Origin: Bacteroidales bacterium UBA3754
GTDB taxonomy: Bacteria > Bacteroidota > Bacteroidia > Bacteroidales > UBA1715
Assembly: GCA_002371705.1 (NCBI GenBank)
Contig: DFGI01000080.1
Span: 228-64,227, forward strand
Length of the DNA stretch: 64,000 nt
Direction: 5' to 3'
This document shows, piece by piece, positions 17,590 through 25,580 of the stretch; position 1 is the stretch's first letter, and each line of letters begins with the position of its first letter. Position numbers and translations under genes: made by a program. The notes beneath the pieces were generated by a model. The model was not told where the DNA came from. It saw only the letters and a program-made list of their open reading frames with translations, and made no database searches.

Positions 17590-19520
17590 CATAACGAAAC
17601 TTGCACCAAAACATGTACCGCAAGTTTTCGGTTATCTCTATATAAATCATACGATTCGGGCAATTCATATTTGTCGGAATAGTTGGTTTGCATAAGTTTG
17701 ATTTGCAGATTGATGTTTGATGTTGATTTCCATTTCAGCAGCACGTACCAATACGTTCCTGCATAAAAATACTGCGAACTCGAAAACGCATACTGCACAT
17801 CGTCTTCCCATGCATAGAGACGATTTTCGTATGAGGCATCGAACTGGGCAAAACGTGTGTTCAGCGTAAATGAATGATTTTCAGGTTTATACACAACATC
17901 TTCATACACCAAATACCCCGTCTCACCGTTTTGCGACGACAGCTGTGCGGCAATTTTTAGCTGAACCCTTTTCTCGGGGAAAAACGACAGCATTCCACTC
18001 TGCTTCAACCTCTTACACATCTCATAACCAGATTCTGATTTCTGGGTCTGTGTAATAAGCGAATATTGGTAATACGCTTTAAAAAGCGTTCTTCGCACAT
18101 ACGAGAGTTTTACGCGGACAGCATCTCCCTGAGACGGAGTCCGTATGTTAGTCCGTTCATTTGGCATTGTAAACAAATCATTATCAAAAATCAGCGTAAG
18201 ATTCTGATTTAGGGGAAGTTTCACATTTGAACGCCAGCCAATCTCGTTTTCCACAGCCGACTGCCTACCCTCCGCCGAAGCATTAAAACTCTGATAATCA
18301 TTTTGATAGAATCGGACATTGGTCGAAAACAGAACGCCGTCGGCAAACGAATACTGCATTCCGTGTATGGTGGCGAATCGAAATTGCTTGTCGGTTGCAC
18401 ATTCGCCGTACATTCTTATTTTCTGTTTACGATAATTATATGTAACCGTAGCATTCCGCATTACGTAGTCCACGGAATCCTTCTCAAATTGCTGTTGCAG
18501 AAGAGCAAACCCGAGACGCAACCGTCTCATTTCGAGTTGAATATGCGTTCCTGCCACAGTATATGCTATTGTTTGTTTTGTCGCGCACTCTGATTCTGTA
18601 CGATGATAGCCCGTTTTTTGTATGGTAAATGGGAACTCGTCTTTTTCGGAACATTTCCCGTCCAATTTCCTATACGACAAAAAAGGCGTTACCTGTATCT
18701 GTTTCACGTTGATAGTAGCGCCAATACCACGAAAATACGCAAATTCGGAACTTGAGCTGTGTTTTGCAAGCACATACGCCTGTTTTCCTCCAGCCTGTTC
18801 CAAGGAACTGCCGCCGAATCCACCCTGCGCGGCGACAAGCCCCTGCCCTATGTTCAGCACGTAATCGCCGAACACAAGATTTGAAATCATTCCATTGCTT
18901 TTTTTCTGAATATAGCACGATTGGGAATCAAATCCATCGCGGAATGTCAGCTGCTCGCCCATATCCTTTTTCAGCGTAATGCCAGCATACAGCTCGTTGT
19001 GCGACTGAAACCGATAACGGACAATTTCTTTGTTGGCACCGCCCCGATATCCATTTTCATGTTTGTAGTCGTTATTGGAAACGGCATTCACCGTAGATTG
19101 CACAGCAAACAGATGTGTTCCGTCGTCCAACAAATCGGAGATGGATTTGCGTGGTTTTACAGGCTCAGCCACACACAGTTGCGCCAACAGTTGTGCTTTT
19201 TCCAGCGGTAAGCCAAGCACATGTTGCAACTCATACACGCTGAGCAACGACTTGTTATGTTCCACATAATATAATAGGCTCATTTTTTCAAATTCTGTGA
19301 GAAAGAAAAACTGCTGGCAATCAGATTCCGTGAGCTCGTTTAGATTACATTTGTGGGAGAACAAATCATCCAACACGGCGATTTCCTCCTCCGAGACCTC
19401 ATCGGAAGCCTCGCCAACAACAGCGTACAGCAGTTCGTCCCAGTCCTGCGCAAAACAGGTCAGGGAAACACATAAGCACACACACAACAAGCTTATGAAC
19501 CTCAGTGGAACACGCGGCAT
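17589..19520 (-). CDS. Outer-membrane beta-barrel protein with N-terminal helix-hairpin-helix
   Basis: 643 aa from ATG 19520 (ATG 19526 adds ME and sits almost on the predicted transcription start). Signal peptide to LTCFAQ. Residues about 30-120 form helix-hairpin-helix repeats of the ComEA/GspK type (CNLNELTESDCQQFFFLTEFE, LLSVYELQHVLGLPLEKAQLL). The rest (about 160-643) alternates polar and aromatic residues as in a beta-barrel (LVFGDYVLNIGQGLV, YFRGIGATI) and ends VQVSL. Bacteroidota-type family of unknown function; DNA uptake or nucleic-acid contact at the surface is speculative. Confidence 0.8.
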   Translation of the reverse strand: MPRVPLRFISLLCVCLCVSLTCFAQDWDELLYAVVGEASDEVSEEEIAVLDDLFSHKCNLNELTESDCQQFFFLTEFEKMSLLYYVEHNKSLLSVYELQHVLGLPLEKAQLLAQLCVAEPVKPRKSISDLLDDGTHLFAVQSTVNAVSNNDYKHENGYRGGANKEIVRYRFQSHNELYAGITLKKDMGEQLTFRDGFDSQSCYIQKKSNGMISNLVFGDYVLNIGQGLVAAQGGFGGSSLEQAGGKQAYVLAKHSSSSEFAYFRGIGATINVKQIQVTPFLSYRKLDGKCSEKDEFPFTIQKTGYHRTESECATKQTIAYTVAGTHIQLEMRRLRLGFALLQQQFEKDSVDYVMRNATVTYNYRKQKIRMYGECATDKQFRFATIHGMQYSFADGVLFSTNVRFYQNDYQSFNASAEGRQSAVENEIGWRSNVKLPLNQNLTLIFDNDLFTMPNERTNIRTPSQGDAVRVKLSYVRRTLFKAYYQYSLITQTQKSESGYEMCKRLKQSGMLSFFPEKRVQLKIAAQLSSQNGETGYLVYEDVVYKPENHSFTLNTRFAQFDASYENRLYAWEDDVQYAFSSSQYFYAGTYWYVLLKWKSTSNINLQIKLMQTNYSDKYELPESYDLYRDNRKLAVHVLVQVSL

Positions 19521-19530
19521 TTCCATACCG

Positions 19531-19538
19531 CAAAGATA
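19531..19538 (-). promoter_or_regulatory. -7 box TATCTTTG for barrel gene
   Basis: Minus-strand TATCTTTGC, only 10 nt before ATG 19520. Predicts a leader of a few nt at most. Confidence 0.55.
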
Positions 19539-19592
19539 GAAAAAAGAATGAAGTTGATTCTACAGTTCCCGAAAAATCCCAATGATTTTTGG

Positions 19593-20027
19593 CTATTCAG
19601 CCTTTTTCCACGCCAATTTTTTCCCGAATCCTAACGTATTGTCGGTGTATTTTGCATCAAAGATTGAGATTTTCCAGAGAATTTTCGGGGTGAGAGTCGT
19701 CAGTGGAAATCGTTTGATATACACTTTTTTAGCCTGTTTTTCATCTTCGTTTTCGCACAGAACCATTTCGCCAGAAAATTGAAGACCTTGCACTTTGCCA
19801 ACAATTTCAGTTTCAAGCACTACGGAACCAGCAATTTTTTTGTTTTGCAACACTTCCTGAATATGACGGGTATCGTCGTGCGATGTGATGATAAATGCTT
19901 GATTTTCTTCGTCAAACGCATAAAATGCGTTGAAGCACCACGGTTGACCGTCTTGTACCGTGGCAACGGTAATCACGTGATGGCGATGGATAAAATCAGT
20001 GATTTTTTGAGGAAACGCTTCTGCCAT
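19593..20027 (-). CDS. Pyridoxamine 5'-phosphate oxidase-like protein (UPF0306/YhbP type)
   Basis: 144 aa. Split-barrel FMN-binding fold: HHVITVATVQDGQPWCFNAFYAFDEE near the N-terminus, FIITSHDDTRHIQEVLQNKKIAGSV in the middle, GLQFSGEM after it. This matches small PNPOx-like proteins such as YhbP. Reaction unknown; true pyridoxamine oxidase activity is unlikely for this subgroup. The start ATG overlaps the thrH stop (TAATG), so the two are translationally coupled. Confidence 0.82.
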   Translation of the reverse strand: MAEAFPQKITDFIHRHHVITVATVQDGQPWCFNAFYAFDEENQAFIITSHDDTRHIQEVLQNKKIAGSVVLETEIVGKVQGLQFSGEMVLCENEDEKQAKKVYIKRFPLTTLTPKILWKISIFDAKYTDNTLGFGKKLAWKKAE

Positions 20028-20635
20028 TAGTCTTCGTAAATATGTTGTTCAATCAAGGCTTTCAATTCAGCATAATTATGTGCCACAGGCAATTCCGGGA
20101 ATTCGTCTATCACCTTTTGCGGTGGGCAGAACAAAATTCCGACTTCGGCTTTTTTCAGCATTGACACATCATTATAGGAATCGCCGAACGCAATCACTTT
20201 GAAATTCATACTTTGGAACGCCTCAACGGTATGGCGTTTCGGATCAGACTGACGAAGTTTGTAGTTCGTGATTCTGCCATCTTTGTCAATCTCGAGAGAA
20301 TGGCACAAAATAAACGGGTCGTCCAATTGCTTCATAAGCGGTTTCGCAAATTCCTGGAATGTGTCGGACACAATCACGAAACGGCTAATGTCGCGAAGCC
20401 ACTTGGTAAATTCCAAGGCTCCGTCAAGCGGTTTGATGTTCGATATAACTTGCTGAATATCTTGAATTTTCAAACTATGTTCATCAAGAATATTCAAACG
20501 ATATTTCATTAATTTATCGTAATCAGGTTCGTCGCGAGTGGTGATTTTCAACTTTTCGATGCCAGTAATTTTAGCAACATTAATCCACACTTCGGGAACA
20601 AAAACGCCCTCTAAATCAGAACAAACAACCCACAT
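20027..20635 (-). CDS. thrH: HAD phosphatase, ThrH family (phosphoserine phosphatase / homoserine phosphotransferase)
   Basis: 202 aa from ATG 20635 (an ATG at 20656 would add seven residues). HAD motif I is DLEGVFVPE, motif II SDTFQEF, motif III K in DPKRH, motif IV GDSYNDVSML. The block GVFVPEVWI..KTGI and LKITTRDEPDYDKLMKYRLNILDEH follows the Pseudomonas ThrH pattern closely. Dephosphorylates phosphoserine and can pass phosphate to homoserine. Divergent from coaD; coupled to the PNPOx-like gene. Confidence 0.9.
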   Translation of the reverse strand: MWVVCSDLEGVFVPEVWINVAKITGIEKLKITTRDEPDYDKLMKYRLNILDEHSLKIQDIQQVISNIKPLDGALEFTKWLRDISRFVIVSDTFQEFAKPLMKQLDDPFILCHSLEIDKDGRITNYKLRQSDPKRHTVEAFQSMNFKVIAFGDSYNDVSMLKKAEVGILFCPPQKVIDEFPELPVAHNYAELKALIEQHIYED

Positions 20636-20693
20636 AGCAATTGTATTTTTTTGCAAAATAAAGGAATAATTCTGTATTCAGCACGCTTTTTAT

Positions 20694-20701
20694 TACTTTT
20701 G
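20694..20701 (+). promoter_or_regulatory. -7 box TACTTTTG for coaD
   Basis: TAnnTTTG match 21 nt before ATG 20723. Confidence 0.6.
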
Positions 20702-20722
20702 TAAAAATTCATCAACAAGAAA

Positions 20723-21163
20723 ATGGAAAAAATTGCTGTCTTTCCCGGAAGTTTCGATCCATTCACGATTGGACACAAAGCGATTCTGGACATGGCGTTG
20801 CCCTTGTTCGACAAAATCATAGTTGCCGTAGGCGTAAATTCCGCGAAGAACTATTTTCTCGAAGCGCCGCAACGGGTGCGGGCTATAGCGGATTTGTACG
20901 CTGGAAATCCTAAAATAGCGGTTGAAACCTACGATTCGCTTACTGTTGATTTCTGCAAAAAACGGAATGCCACCGCTATTCTTCGTGGTTTGCGGAACAC
21001 CACCGACTTTGAATACGAAAAGACTATGGCGCAAACAAATAGGGCTTTAGCGGGAATTGAAACCGTGTTTTTAATGACGCCGCCCGAATACGAACACATT
21101 TCTTCGTCGATAGTACGGGAATTGTTGGCGTATGGCGCCGACGCGTCGAAGTTTTTGCCGTAG
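20723..21163 (+). CDS. coaD: Phosphopantetheine adenylyltransferase
   Basis: 146 aa. Fourth step of coenzyme A synthesis: 4'-phosphopantetheine plus ATP gives dephospho-CoA. PGSFDPFTIGH holds the nucleotidyltransferase TxGH motif; FEYEKTMAQTNRAL and the C-terminal ISSSIVRE are diagnostic. Slightly short of the usual 155-160 aa but complete. In Bacteroides coaD often lies next to parE; here about 5 kb separates them. Confidence 0.94.
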   Translation: MEKIAVFPGSFDPFTIGHKAILDMALPLFDKIIVAVGVNSAKNYFLEAPQRVRAIADLYAGNPKIAVETYDSLTVDFCKKRNATAILRGLRNTTDFEYEKTMAQTNRALAGIETVFLMTPPEYEHISSSIVRELLAYGADASKFLP

Positions 21164-21218
21164 AAAATTGTTCATAAATATCCAAGCGATATTTGCAGAA
21201 AAAGAAAACAATTGCTAC

Positions 21219-21237
21219 TTTTACATCGAATGTAAAA
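21219..21237. promoter_or_regulatory. Perfect palindrome in leader region of membrane-protein gene
   Basis: TTTTACAT-CGA-ATGTAAAA, 8-bp arms, beside TACTTTTA, a weak -7 box variant at 21216-21223. Could be an operator or a small hairpin; not a standard terminator because the T run is on the wrong side. Confidence 0.35.
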
Positions 21238-21285
21238 AATTATTAATCCGCGTGGATTGCGGTTCACGCACAAAACAAAAGTATT

Positions 21286-22113
21286 ATGGCAGAGAAAAAA
21301 GAACACAAAATCATTCAAAGTGAAGCTGCAAAAACTGCAAGTGGCAAGGGTGTGGCAGCTCAACAAATCGCACAATCAACAGTGGGATTGCGTATTGGCG
21401 CTGTAGTTGGATGGATTCTCGCACTTGTGGCAGAATTCCTTGCAATCAAGGCAAGTTTCATTCCGTCACCGGCTGAAGACGAAGAAGCAGTCTTATTTAT
21501 GGGCATGGCTCCATTCACGGCGCTCATCGTATTCTTGGTTATCGACCTTATCTGCGTGATTGTAGGTTCGTTGTTGTGGAAAAAAGCCAACCACATTCAT
21601 CCAGCATCGGAGAAAAATGCGCTTACATTCTGGTTGTGGAACAACTTGGGTGTTATTATGGCGGCTATCGCATTCATTCCGTTCATCATTTTGTTGTTGA
21701 CTAACAAAAACGCTGACCAAAAAACAAAAACTGTAGGCACAATCGTTGCCGTTGTGGCAATGTTGATAGCAGGTTTCAGCAGTTATGACTACAATCCATA
21801 TTCCGCTGAAGAGCAACAGGAAATTCTGAATATGGAAGAAGCAACAGCCACAGTATTTTGGACAGAAGGTGGTAAAGTATTCCACATTTACGAGGACTGC
21901 CAACATTTGAACAAATCAGAAGAATTGCACCAAACAACCACACAGGAAGCTGAACAAGCTGGCAAAGAACGGTTATGCAAAACGTGTTTGAAACGCCACG
22001 AAAAAGAGGCTGCCGAAACTCCTGCAATCGAAGAACAATCAGCTCTCGAAAGCTCAGCTGAAGCACCAGCGGAAGTTGAAGAACAAGAAGTTGAGGAAAC
22101 TGTGGAAGAATAG
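21286..22113 (+). CDS. Four-TM membrane protein with C-terminal Cys-rich domain
   Basis: 275 aa. Four hydrophobic segments (about 33-53, 67-95, 113-138, 147-163). The soluble part holds VFHIYEDCQHLNKS and, after 25 residues, LCKTC, a C-x(n)-C-x2-C arrangement also seen in small secreted Bacteroidota and Firmicutes domains with an xVYHxxxxCxxL..C.xC pattern; possible metal or disulfide site. It ends in an acidic Glu/Ala/Val-rich tail (about 240-275). Function unknown. Terminator shared with the convergent DUF2185 gene. Confidence 0.65.
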   Translation: MAEKKEHKIIQSEAAKTASGKGVAAQQIAQSTVGLRIGAVVGWILALVAEFLAIKASFIPSPAEDEEAVLFMGMAPFTALIVFLVIDLICVIVGSLLWKKANHIHPASEKNALTFWLWNNLGVIMAAIAFIPFIILLLTNKNADQKTKTVGTIVAVVAMLIAGFSSYDYNPYSAEEQQEILNMEEATATVFWTEGGKVFHIYEDCQHLNKSEELHQTTTQEAEQAGKERLCKTCLKRHEKEAAETPAIEEQSALESSAEAPAEVEEQEVEETVEE

Positions 22114-22133
22114 TAGAATACTCTTCATACAAA

Positions 22134-22164
22134 AAAGCCTTCCCCAATTTGGAGAAGGCTTTTT
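22134..22164. terminator. Bidirectional Rho-independent terminator
   Basis: Stem 22134-22142 with 22154-22162 (AAAGCCTTC/GAAGGCTTT). A run on the left and T run on the right let it end both the plus-strand membrane-protein gene and the minus-strand DUF2185 gene. Confidence 0.9.
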
Positions 22165-22174
22165 TATTGCGTTG

Positions 22175-22507
22175 CTATTCATATTTTGCAAACTTATCGG
22201 TACCTGCAACACGTTCAAATTCAGAGCCTTTCTTCCATTTCAGATACGGAATGATTGCAGGGTCGAGATTGGCGATGTAGTTCACATCGAACATCATAAA
22301 ATTCTGCTGGTTGTCAAGATATTCATCGGTTTCGTCGCCAGCAAGGAAACGCCATCCGCTGTCGTCTTCGTCCTCTTTTTCCTCGCGGTACATAAATCCA
22401 ACTTTTGCGCCGTCAACAGTAATTCTGTCTGACGCGATGCAATATCCCATAGGTTTTATTAAATCCTGTAAATCAGCGACTTGAAGTTTGTATTTATTAT
22501 CTGCCAT
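22175..22507 (-). CDS. DUF2185 domain protein
   Basis: 110 aa from ATG 22507 (ATG 22516 adds three residues). KPMGYCIASDRITVDGAKVGFMYRE, then DSGWRFLAGDETDEYLD, and NPDAIIPYL-like NLDPAIIPYLKW match DUF2185 (Imm33-like) proteins: small, acidic, cytoplasmic, some of which act as immunity proteins. No toxin gene is adjacent, so the role stays open. Has its own promoter box. Confidence 0.82.
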   Translation of the reverse strand: MADNKYKLQVADLQDLIKPMGYCIASDRITVDGAKVGFMYREEKEDEDDSGWRFLAGDETDEYLDNQQNFMMFDVNYIANLDPAIIPYLKWKKGSEFERVAGTDKFAKYE

Positions 22508-22525
22508 TGTATTCAATTTTGATTA

Positions 22526-22533
22526 CAAACATA
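22526..22533 (-). promoter_or_regulatory. -7 box TATGTTTG for DUF2185 gene
   Basis: Minus-strand TAnnTTTG match, 18 nt before ATG 22507. Confidence 0.5.
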
Positions 22534-22596
22534 CATAATTAATTTGTAATCGCCGTAATTTTCCCGCTACCGACATCAATTCTCAATTAAAAATAC

Positions 22597-22604
22597 TACT
22601 TTTG
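22597..22604 (+). promoter_or_regulatory. -7 box TACTTTTG for Ig-like lipoprotein
   Basis: Only 9 nt before ATG 22614, so the mRNA leader should be very short. It also argues against a TTG start at 22602, which lies inside the box. Confidence 0.55.
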
Positions 22605-22613
22605 ACACGGTTT

Positions 22614-25103
22614 ATGAATAGGAAAAGACATATCTCGATTTTTCAGCTGTTGTTCCCGCTGTTTTTCGCGCTTCCGTTCCCGTTTGCGCTTATGAACTGC
22701 GCGCGGGAATCTGCACCAACAGGTGGCCCGATTGACACAATTGCGCCATACGTGGTGTTCGAAAAACCAGAAAACAACCTACAAAACAGCAACCCGCAGA
22801 AAATTGTGGTAAAATTCAATGAATTCATTGCGCTCGAAAATATTGAAGACAACTGCATGATTGCGCCAATTATGGAGGAACGCCCTGAAATCACGGTCAA
22901 GAAAAAGAAAATGACAATTGACCTGCGCAAACAAACATTGCAGCAAGGAACCACCTACAGCTTCAATTTCAACAATGCAATAAAGGATTTGACCGAGAAA
23001 AACGTGACAGAACAATACATTTATGCGTTTTCCACAGGTGCCGGCATTGACAGTATGAAAATCGCCGGTTCGGTCACGTACGCAGCCGACGGGAAAGTCC
23101 CCGAACGTGCATACGTTCTGCTCTACGACAATTTAAGCGACACGGCGTTCAAAACACAGAAACCCCGTTACGTGACGCAAACCACCAAGAAAGGCGACTT
23201 TGCATTCTCGAACATTGAAGCCAAACCGTATAAAATCTACGCTCTGGAGGATTCCGACAAAGATTTCACATTTAACCAAGTGTCGGAAAAAATTGCGTTC
23301 CTCGACACACTTTTCAATCCAACGGCGGAACGCTATATCGACAGCGTGTGGTTTACACACATTGACACTATCCGCATGAAAACCGACGAAGGCACCGACA
23401 GCGTGCGCTACGAAACGGTGAAGGATTCCTTCAACTTGGAGGAAAAAACTCGTTGGTCTGACCAAAATGTGAAACTGCAACTATTTGAAAATGAAGTTTG
23501 GGACCAAGAAATCCTCATCAACAAACGGGAATCAAAATATGGGACTTCGGTGAAGTTGGCGGCAAAAAATTTGTTTCCAACGAGCATCACCAGCATTCCC
23601 GACGGACAAATCCAATCGGAACGAATTGGCTCCGACAGCCTTATGTTGTGGATTCTCGACACCACACTGCAAAATAACGACACGGCGAAAATCATTGTAA
23701 GTTACCAAAAGAACCGCAACGATTCACAAATCGTAACCGACACCTTTATGCTTGAACAGGCAAAAGATTTGCCCAAACGGCTTACAATACACTCTCCACT
23801 TGAAAAAAATGCGAAAGTATTTCCAAACGACACAGTTTTCATAACTGTTTCGCGACCGGTTGCCGAGAAATATTTAGGGAAAATCAAACTCTATGAGGCG
23901 TGCGACACGTCGAAAACAACGTGCGAAGAACTGAAACCCGCCACCGATTACCATTTCCGACCGAAAAGCCACTACGCGGAGCAATCAATTCTGCGCTACA
24001 AAGAAGCGAGCGACCGATTTGCGCTGTATTTCAGCAAACCAATTAAACCCGAAGATGTGACGGTGACACTCGATGGACTGCCAACACTTACGGATTGGTA
24101 TTACTGCGAACACGATGAAAAAAGCAACGCACTACTCTATTGGATAAAACCAACAACCAATGCGCTTCGTCTTAAAAATCAAGCAATTACGGTTGTATAT
24201 ACCGACTCGGACGGTTCACGGGTGACAAAAAATTTCAACACGAAAAAAGATGTGCCTGTACAAAAAATGTATAAACTGCCCATATCGAACAAGCGGTTGC
24301 TGCTGCACGTAACCGACGAACAGAAGTCGAAACTGAAAACCTACGAACCCATCCGCATTTTCTGCAACAACCCTATCCTATTGTTTACCGACAGTTTGTT
24401 TACGCTCGTAAACGCCAACGATTCGTTGGAAACATCGGTCATTACAAATATTTCGGTTGTAACGCCACGAATCCTTGAAATTTCGCACGAAACGGAAAAC
24501 GGACAGTCGTATATACTTACACTAAAACGTGGAGCTATAACAGACACATTCGGCGTGGCATCGCGCGAGTTTATTGCCGATGTGCAGACGGAGCCCGCGG
24601 CAAATCTGTTTGTAAAGGATATTCCATACACCATCACGCCAGTGGAAGGCAGAACATTTGCCATTACAGCCGATTGGAAAACAAACTTTTCGTACCGGCT
24701 TTCCATTCCCGACACCACGTTTACCGACGTGTTTGGCGACGCCAACGATTCTATTGCATTTTCGTTCCAATGTCCTAAAAAAGAAGGACTTGGCAACCTA
24801 TTGGTGAAAAACACTCAAGGCTACCCTGCCGGCAATTTAGTATTTATACTGCAATCCGCCGACCCGAAGGAAAACATAACCGTAATGGGAACCCAAAAGA
24901 ACGAAGGCTTCCGTTTTGAAAACATTCCTGCCGGAAACTACACATTGCATTGCTTTGTGGACGAAAACCAAAACAAAAAATGGGATTCTGGTTGTTTGGA
25001 AATCAAACGCCAGCCCGAGACGAAATATTTCTACAAAGGCACCATCACCATTAAATCCGAATGGGAAAACAGCGTGTTCTGGGAAGAATTTGAAACAAAA
25101 TAA
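22614..25103 (+). CDS. Lipoprotein with SbsA-type Ig-like domain
   Basis: 829 aa from ATG 22614. Lipobox FALMNC with Cys29. Residues about 40-140 form a Big_5/SbsA Ig-like domain (PTGGPIDTIAPYVV, KIVVKFNEFIAL, TIDLRKQTLQQGTTYSF). This is the Bacteroidota family of large lipoproteins with CA..S.P.GGP after the cysteine. Following regions are beta-rich, with DDxD/DxDKDF-like loops (LEDSDKDFTFN) and a last domain (about 730-829) like a carboxypeptidase regulatory fold (GFRFENIPAGNYTLHCFVDENQNKKWD). Probably anchored in the outer membrane; function unknown. Confidence 0.8.
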   Translation: MNRKRHISIFQLLFPLFFALPFPFALMNCARESAPTGGPIDTIAPYVVFEKPENNLQNSNPQKIVVKFNEFIALENIEDNCMIAPIMEERPEITVKKKKMTIDLRKQTLQQGTTYSFNFNNAIKDLTEKNVTEQYIYAFSTGAGIDSMKIAGSVTYAADGKVPERAYVLLYDNLSDTAFKTQKPRYVTQTTKKGDFAFSNIEAKPYKIYALEDSDKDFTFNQVSEKIAFLDTLFNPTAERYIDSVWFTHIDTIRMKTDEGTDSVRYETVKDSFNLEEKTRWSDQNVKLQLFENEVWDQEILINKRESKYGTSVKLAAKNLFPTSITSIPDGQIQSERIGSDSLMLWILDTTLQNNDTAKIIVSYQKNRNDSQIVTDTFMLEQAKDLPKRLTIHSPLEKNAKVFPNDTVFITVSRPVAEKYLGKIKLYEACDTSKTTCEELKPATDYHFRPKSHYAEQSILRYKEASDRFALYFSKPIKPEDVTVTLDGLPTLTDWYYCEHDEKSNALLYWIKPTTNALRLKNQAITVVYTDSDGSRVTKNFNTKKDVPVQKMYKLPISNKRLLLHVTDEQKSKLKTYEPIRIFCNNPILLFTDSLFTLVNANDSLETSVITNISVVTPRILEISHETENGQSYILTLKRGAITDTFGVASREFIADVQTEPAANLFVKDIPYTITPVEGRTFAITADWKTNFSYRLSIPDTTFTDVFGDANDSIAFSFQCPKKEGLGNLLVKNTQGYPAGNLVFILQSADPKENITVMGTQKNEGFRFENIPAGNYTLHCFVDENQNKKWDSGCLEIKRQPETKYFYKGTITIKSEWENSVFWEEFETK

Positions 25104-25122
25104 GCTCCAACTTACAAAAATT

Positions 25123-25162
25123 GGCACTTCAACGCCTTTAGCGGGGCGCAGTTGATTTTTAG
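25123..25162. repeat. Dispersed repeat, second copy of the 17.4-kb arm
   Basis: 40 bp, 38 identical to 17411-17450, located just after the lipoprotein stop and before the polysaccharide locus. It is followed by AGAGAAAAAGTAACAG, a motif often seen in Bacteroidota palindromic repeats; no complete partner arm was found. Confidence 0.75.
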
Positions 25163-25269
25163 AGAAAAAGTAACAGAAAGCTTTCTGCATTATTGTTTGA
25201 TTATATCAAGAATTTTCTCGTACTTTGATGCAAAGTTATTTGTGAAAGGAGAGGCTTACTTGAGCGTAT

Positions 25270-25536
25270 ATGGAAAATCGGACGACAGTAGTGTTTGAAG
25301 GAAATGGAAACATTGTAAGTAACATACAAAATGTTACAGAAAATGGTCAATTAAATGAGTCCCAAAAAGAAACACTGGAATATATCAGAACCCATGAGGG
25401 ATGTAATACAACAATGATTTCGAATGGGTTAGGAAAACCGTTTAGAACTATTGACAAACACATACAGTTTATGATTGCTACAAAAATTATTGAACGTCGT
25501 GGTAGTAAAAAAACTGGAGGATATTATATTGTTTAA
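25270..25536 (+). CDS. Small winged-helix protein
   Basis: 88 aa. N-terminal beta-like stretch, then a winged helix: LNESQKETLEYIRTHEGC, TTMISNGLGKPFRTIDKHIQ and a wing GSKKTGGYYIV. It resembles the C-terminal winged helix of AlbA_2/RecG-like ATP-binding proteins, here free-standing, so it could be a relic or a tiny regulator. It sits 44 nt before the flippase gene and may head the polysaccharide operon. Confidence 0.6.
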   Translation: MENRTTVVFEGNGNIVSNIQNVTENGQLNESQKETLEYIRTHEGCNTTMISNGLGKPFRTIDKHIQFMIATKIIERRGSKKTGGYYIV

Positions 25537-25580
25537 AAAGAAGAAGTTAATATTGAGGAAAAACAGAAAGTAATCATAAA

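Noticed and set aside
17329..17695. Short plus-strand frames across the 17.3-17.7 kb repeats
   Set aside because: They consist of repeat sequence and the antisense end of the barrel gene; no start context or conserved protein pattern.
22175..22507. Immunity gene of a polymorphic toxin system
   Set aside because: DUF2185 can be immunity-like, but no toxin, Rhs or secretion gene is next to it.
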